Below, piece after piece: positions 14,266 through 17,213 of a stretch of 17,213 nucleotides of DNA. The stretch is from the NCBI GenBank assembly GCA_036338025.1, contig JAYZDB010000301.1:1-17213 (forward strand), in the 5' to 3' direction. The notes beneath the pieces were generated by a model. That model was not told where the DNA came from. It saw only the letters and a program-made list of their open reading frames with translations, and ran no database searches. Source of the DNA: JAYZDB01 sp036338025. GTDB taxonomy: Bacteria; Planctomycetota; UBA1135; UBA2386. The first letter of the stretch is position 1, and every line of letters begins with the position of its first letter. The translations under genes were made by a program, and so were the position numbers.

Positions 14266-15563
14266 ACCGTCGCAACAAGCACCTGTCGCTACTCCTTGCC
14301 CTCGCGGCTTTGACGGCTGTTGCATCCGGCCAGCAGGCACGTTTCTTCCGCACCGGCGACGGCTCGGCGTTCCTGTTGGTGCCGGTCGAAAGCCACTCGG
14401 TCAACTGGGTCAACCTCCAACCATCTGGTCCGCGCGAAGAACCTGCTGGCATGCAAGGCCTGGGCCTCGCGATCGCACGCGCGTCATTGTTCGGTAGTCC
14501 CCTACCCGGCCGGGCCCAGGGCGACGCCCTTGGCTGGGAGAAGGCCTTGCGCAGCACTCCTGCCAGCGGCTCACGCATCGTGCAGATCGCAGACCGGGTC
14601 GGGATTGCAGTCACCTTCGCCGAGCAGAGCCTGGAGCGGATCGCCCGTCTCCTGCGGGTGCGCACGACGCGAGCGAACCTCCTCGGCGTCACCCAGCAAC
14701 TGAACAGGGTACGCAAGACACGATCCCAACGGCTACGGGCAATGCCACACCTCGGCATCATGCGGCGGACCCTGGGGGCGTTCGAATCCGCCAGGCCATT
14801 GCTGACATACCTCGCCGAGCACAGCACCGCGCCAGTCAGTCCCGCGACCGCCCAGGCCTTCTTCCGGCGCACCTATTCTCCGGACCGCAGCCTGAACATC
14901 ATCACCGGCAAGCTCCGACTCGGCGACGTCGAACGGCAACTCAAGGCCATCTTCGAGCTTCCTCGTTCGGTTCCACCGACTCCGATTCCAGGGACCGCAG
15001 CCGCGACTCCCACGACCAAAGCGCGACCCGACGCCGCAGACACCCTGATGCTCGGCTGCCCGATCCCGGCAAATCTCGGAGCCGAGGCCTTGGTCACCCT
15101 CGACCTTCTGGTCGAGTATCTGGCTGGCGACAAGCACGCCTACCTGCCGGACCACTTGCGAGCCTCTGGACATCCAAATGTGCAGGTGCAGGCACGCGCG
15201 CCATTTCCAGCTGCCGGCGGCATTTTCCTGATCTCGGTCACCAAGCCCGGCACGACCCTCACGGAAGATGACAATCTCACGGTTCATGTCGAACAAGCCC
15301 TGGCCAAGATCGCTACCGACAAGCCGGACGCCGTTCGGCTGCAGCGGGCCATCGCCTCGTTGCGGGCCGCCCGCTCTGCGACACTGCAGCAACCCGAAGG
15401 CCTCGCTACCCTGCTCGCCCGGCGCTGGGCTCGCACCGGCACCCCACCGGTAAACGGTCTGGCAGAAGAGGCTCGGGTTTCGGGAACAGCATTCCGCGCC
15501 CTCGCCAGGCGCGTGTTCACGCTGTCCGGTCAGACACTATGCGTTCCCGAGGTCGGCAAATGA
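14262..15563 (+). CDS. Secreted M16 peptidase-like protein lacking the zinc motif
   Basis: 433 residues from a GTG that overlaps the lpxA stop by 4 bases. A Sec signal peptide covers about 1-23 (LSLLLALAALTAVASG). Weak M16 (insulinase/pitrilysin/MPP) features follow. PAGMQGLGLAIARASLFGS (61-79) occupies the place of the canonical GxAHxxEH helix but has no His-x-x-Glu-His. QAFFRRTYSPDRSLNIITGKLRLGDVE (about 199-225) matches the M16 yY-P-n-l-v-G-d stretch before the second half of the domain. It is therefore probably a non-catalytic M16-fold partner in the periplasm. M16 proteins in bacteria often occur as active/inactive pairs. Here the neighbour also lacks the motif. Its last bases (ATGA) overlap the next gene. 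An alternative is that it is simply a diverged structural protein. Confidence 0.78.
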   Translation: MNRRNKHLSLLLALAALTAVASGQQARFFRTGDGSAFLLVPVESHSVNWVNLQPSGPREEPAGMQGLGLAIARASLFGSPLPGRAQGDALGWEKALRSTPASGSRIVQIADRVGIAVTFAEQSLERIARLLRVRTTRANLLGVTQQLNRVRKTRSQRLRAMPHLGIMRRTLGAFESARPLLTYLAEHSTAPVSPATAQAFFRRTYSPDRSLNIITGKLRLGDVERQLKAIFELPRSVPPTPIPGTAAATPTTKARPDAADTLMLGCPIPANLGAEALVTLDLLVEYLAGDKHAYLPDHLRASGHPNVQVQARAPFPAAGGIFLISVTKPGTTLTEDDNLTVHVEQALAKIATDKPDAVRLQRAIASLRAARSATLQQPEGLATLLARRWARTGTPPVNGLAEEARVSGTAFRALARRVFTLSGQTLCVPEVGK

Positions 15564-17213
15564 ACTGCCTACACACCGCGATCGGGGCACACCCAAGGCG
15601 TTGCTTGCTGCTGCTCGTCACCACTTCCCTGGTCTTGTCGGGATGCTGGAACCAAAACTACTCGCGCGACCGCTGGGGCTTCAAACCCCCCACTCGACCC
15701 CGCAGTGAAACGCCAAACTCACCCGACTGGATCCCCTCGGGCCTGGAAACGAAGGACGGCGACCAGACCTCGGTCGAAGACGCAGATTACCACCTGTCGA
15801 TTCTGCCAGGACCGATCGCCATCAGCATCCGCAAGGATCCTCCGCAGTCGCGGTTGGTCACGGACCGGGCAACGATCCGCATCGACCTGCGCGTCGGCTA
15901 CCGTCACGGCCTCCCGGGTCTCGCTGAACTGGCCGCGATCGCCATCCTGGAACTTCCGGACGGCCCACGCAACCAACCAGATCTCCAGACACTCATCGCA
16001 GGGTTCGGAGGCAACATCGAAGCCGAGGTCGGTGCGAATTGGACACGATTCACGGCGACTGTCCCCTCGGTCAACTGGCAGAAGACTCTGCGCGTACTCA
16101 CGGATCGCCTACGACAGACTTCTCTCACCCAGCGTCAGTTCAACACAGTCCAAGACCGGTTGATTCGACGCTACTTGCTCGGATGGGCCGACAGTCCTCT
16201 GCTCAGCGACGTGTCCCAGTGGACGCGGTACGGCGACCTCGATCTCAATGCACTGATCCAGGCCATCGAGGATCGCAACCTCCCGGAAATCTCGCTGTTC
16301 CATCAGAGGCATTACCAACCGCGCGGTGTCGCAATCGGGCTGTGGATTCCAAACAGCCCGAAAGACCCCAAAGTCCTGTTTGCCCAGGCCTTGCCGTCCC
16401 TGAAGGACTGGCAACCCGGCCCGATCCCGCCGGCTGGCCAGGCCACCCCGGCGCCACCGCCGCCCGCCGGCGTGCGATGGACCGAAGGCCCCGGGCAACA
16501 ATCGGAGATCAGCCTGATCCTCCCGCTGTCGCCCGCAACTCCCGAAACCCTGACCTTGATGGAATGCCTGTCCATGGGCGGCATCGGCGGCCGACTCGGC
16601 GCGCAGTTCGAAGAACGCATCGGACAGGAACCAGTCCTCGAGCGCCGCGAAGTGGGCCACTACGGCCAGCGCTATACCCTGCTGACCGGCACAGTCCCCA
16701 CAGACAAGGTTGTCGCCTTATGGAACGCCGCCCAAGCGGCCTGGAGTTCGCTGGCATCGAAGCCGCCCATTGGCGAAGAACTACTGGCAAGTGCACGCCG
16801 TGCTCGCCTTCGCCTGTTGCGACGTCAGGATCATCCGGACAGCTGGTTCGAAGCAATGGGCGTCGGCTTGATGCGTCGCCAGACCGGTGGCCCGGTCCGT
16901 GACCTGGCAAGGGTCGACAACATCACCATGCAAGCGGCTGCATCCGCAGCACGCCAACACGTCGCTCGCTCGATCGCGATGGTGGTAAGCGGCGGCTCGA
17001 TTCCCAAGGACGCGGGACCGGAGTTCCAGAAAACCTCGATTACGATCCCGGACTACAACCCGACAAGCACGACCCAGACACCGCAAGCCTCCGCGAAGAC
17101 CCAGCACTTCCTCAACCTCGCCATCCAGGCTCTCGGCGACCGAAAGCAGTTCGGGGCGTTCAAGGGCTACCGCAGCGTGGAGACCTGGAGGGACCAGGAA
17201 GGTCTCACCGCCA
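15560..17213 (+). CDS. M16 peptidase-like lipoprotein lacking the zinc motif (3' end beyond window)
   Basis: The ATG overlaps the previous stop as ATGA. The frame is open for 551 codons to the window edge. The signal peptide ends in a clear lipobox, LSGC (Cys29), so the protein is likely lipid-anchored. After a Pro-rich linker, an M16 N-terminal domain begins near residue 75. IRIDLRVGYRHGLPGLAELAAIAILE (106-131) aligns with the family's zinc helix, but the HxxEH positions are LAAIA. LIAGFGGNIEAEVGANWTRFTATVP (145-169) is the typical following strand pair. A second M16-like half appears after about 310 (SEISLILPLSP, GIGGRLGAQFEERIGQE). Catalysis is therefore unlikely by the usual mechanism. 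With the preceding gene it may form a two-subunit envelope complex, by analogy with M16 heterodimers. The C-terminus is not visible. Confidence 0.82.
   Translation, partial: MNCLHTAIGAHPRRCLLLLVTTSLVLSGCWNQNYSRDRWGFKPPTRPRSETPNSPDWIPSGLETKDGDQTSVEDADYHLSILPGPIAISIRKDPPQSRLVTDRATIRIDLRVGYRHGLPGLAELAAIAILELPDGPRNQPDLQTLIAGFGGNIEAEVGANWTRFTATVPSVNWQKTLRVLTDRLRQTSLTQRQFNTVQDRLIRRYLLGWADSPLLSDVSQWTRYGDLDLNALIQAIEDRNLPEISLFHQRHYQPRGVAIGLWIPNSPKDPKVLFAQALPSLKDWQPGPIPPAGQATPAPPPPAGVRWTEGPGQQSEISLILPLSPATPETLTLMECLSMGGIGGRLGAQFEERIGQEPVLERREVGHYGQRYTLLTGTVPTDKVVALWNAAQAAWSSLASKPPIGEELLASARRARLRLLRRQDHPDSWFEAMGVGLMRRQTGGPVRDLARVDNITMQAAASAARQHVARSIAMVVSGGSIPKDAGPEFQKTSITIPDYNPTSTTQTPQASAKTQHFLNLAIQALGDRKQFGAFKGYRSVETWRDQEGLTA

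Overview
The window is GC-rich and densely coding, with no rRNA, tRNA, CRISPR array, transposase or phage gene that I could recognise. It reads as a chromosomal segment of a Gram-negative bacterium. lpxA implies lipid A synthesis. The large secreted or lipid-anchored proteins with isolated CxxCH haem sites (planctomycete-type cytochrome c domains, YVTN propeller plus di-haem module) suggest Planctomycetota. That assignment is an inference from gene content, not a phylogenetic result.

Layout: transcription diverges from an intergenic region at about 13160-13443. To the left, everything is on the minus strand. In order of transcription these are: a possible 36-residue leader ORF; a diverged PTS Enzyme I; an AlkA-like DNA glycosylase (7 bp gap); a Dus-family tRNA-dihydrouridine synthase; a SAT-like GNAT acetyltransferase; an 805-residue di-haem lipoprotein; a PepP-type Xaa-Pro aminopeptidase; a beta-carbonic anhydrase; a DUF1801 protein with a lysine-rich tail; a secreted protein of unknown function; and a secreted YVTN beta-propeller/di-haem cytochrome c protein that runs off the left edge. 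To the right, on the plus strand, are lpxA and two secreted M16-fold proteins joined by 4-base stop/start overlaps (GTGA, ATGA). The second is a lipoprotein that runs off the right edge.

How the genes may work together: the plus-strand trio looks like one translationally coupled envelope operon, joining the first step of lipid A synthesis to two M16-like proteins that both seem to have lost the zinc-binding HxxEH motif. The Enzyme I gene keeps the phospho-accepting histidine but has lost the catalytic cysteine and other active-site residues, and no HPr or sugar permease lies nearby. It may therefore be a regulatory phosphotransferase or a decayed enzyme. The secreted protein and the propeller-cytochrome are 44 bp apart and are probably co-expressed at the cell surface. 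A perfect 16-bp palindrome sits upstream of that pair. The remaining genes (glycosylase, dus, GNAT, pepP, carbonic anhydrase, DUF1801) are housekeeping or stress functions without an evident common pathway.
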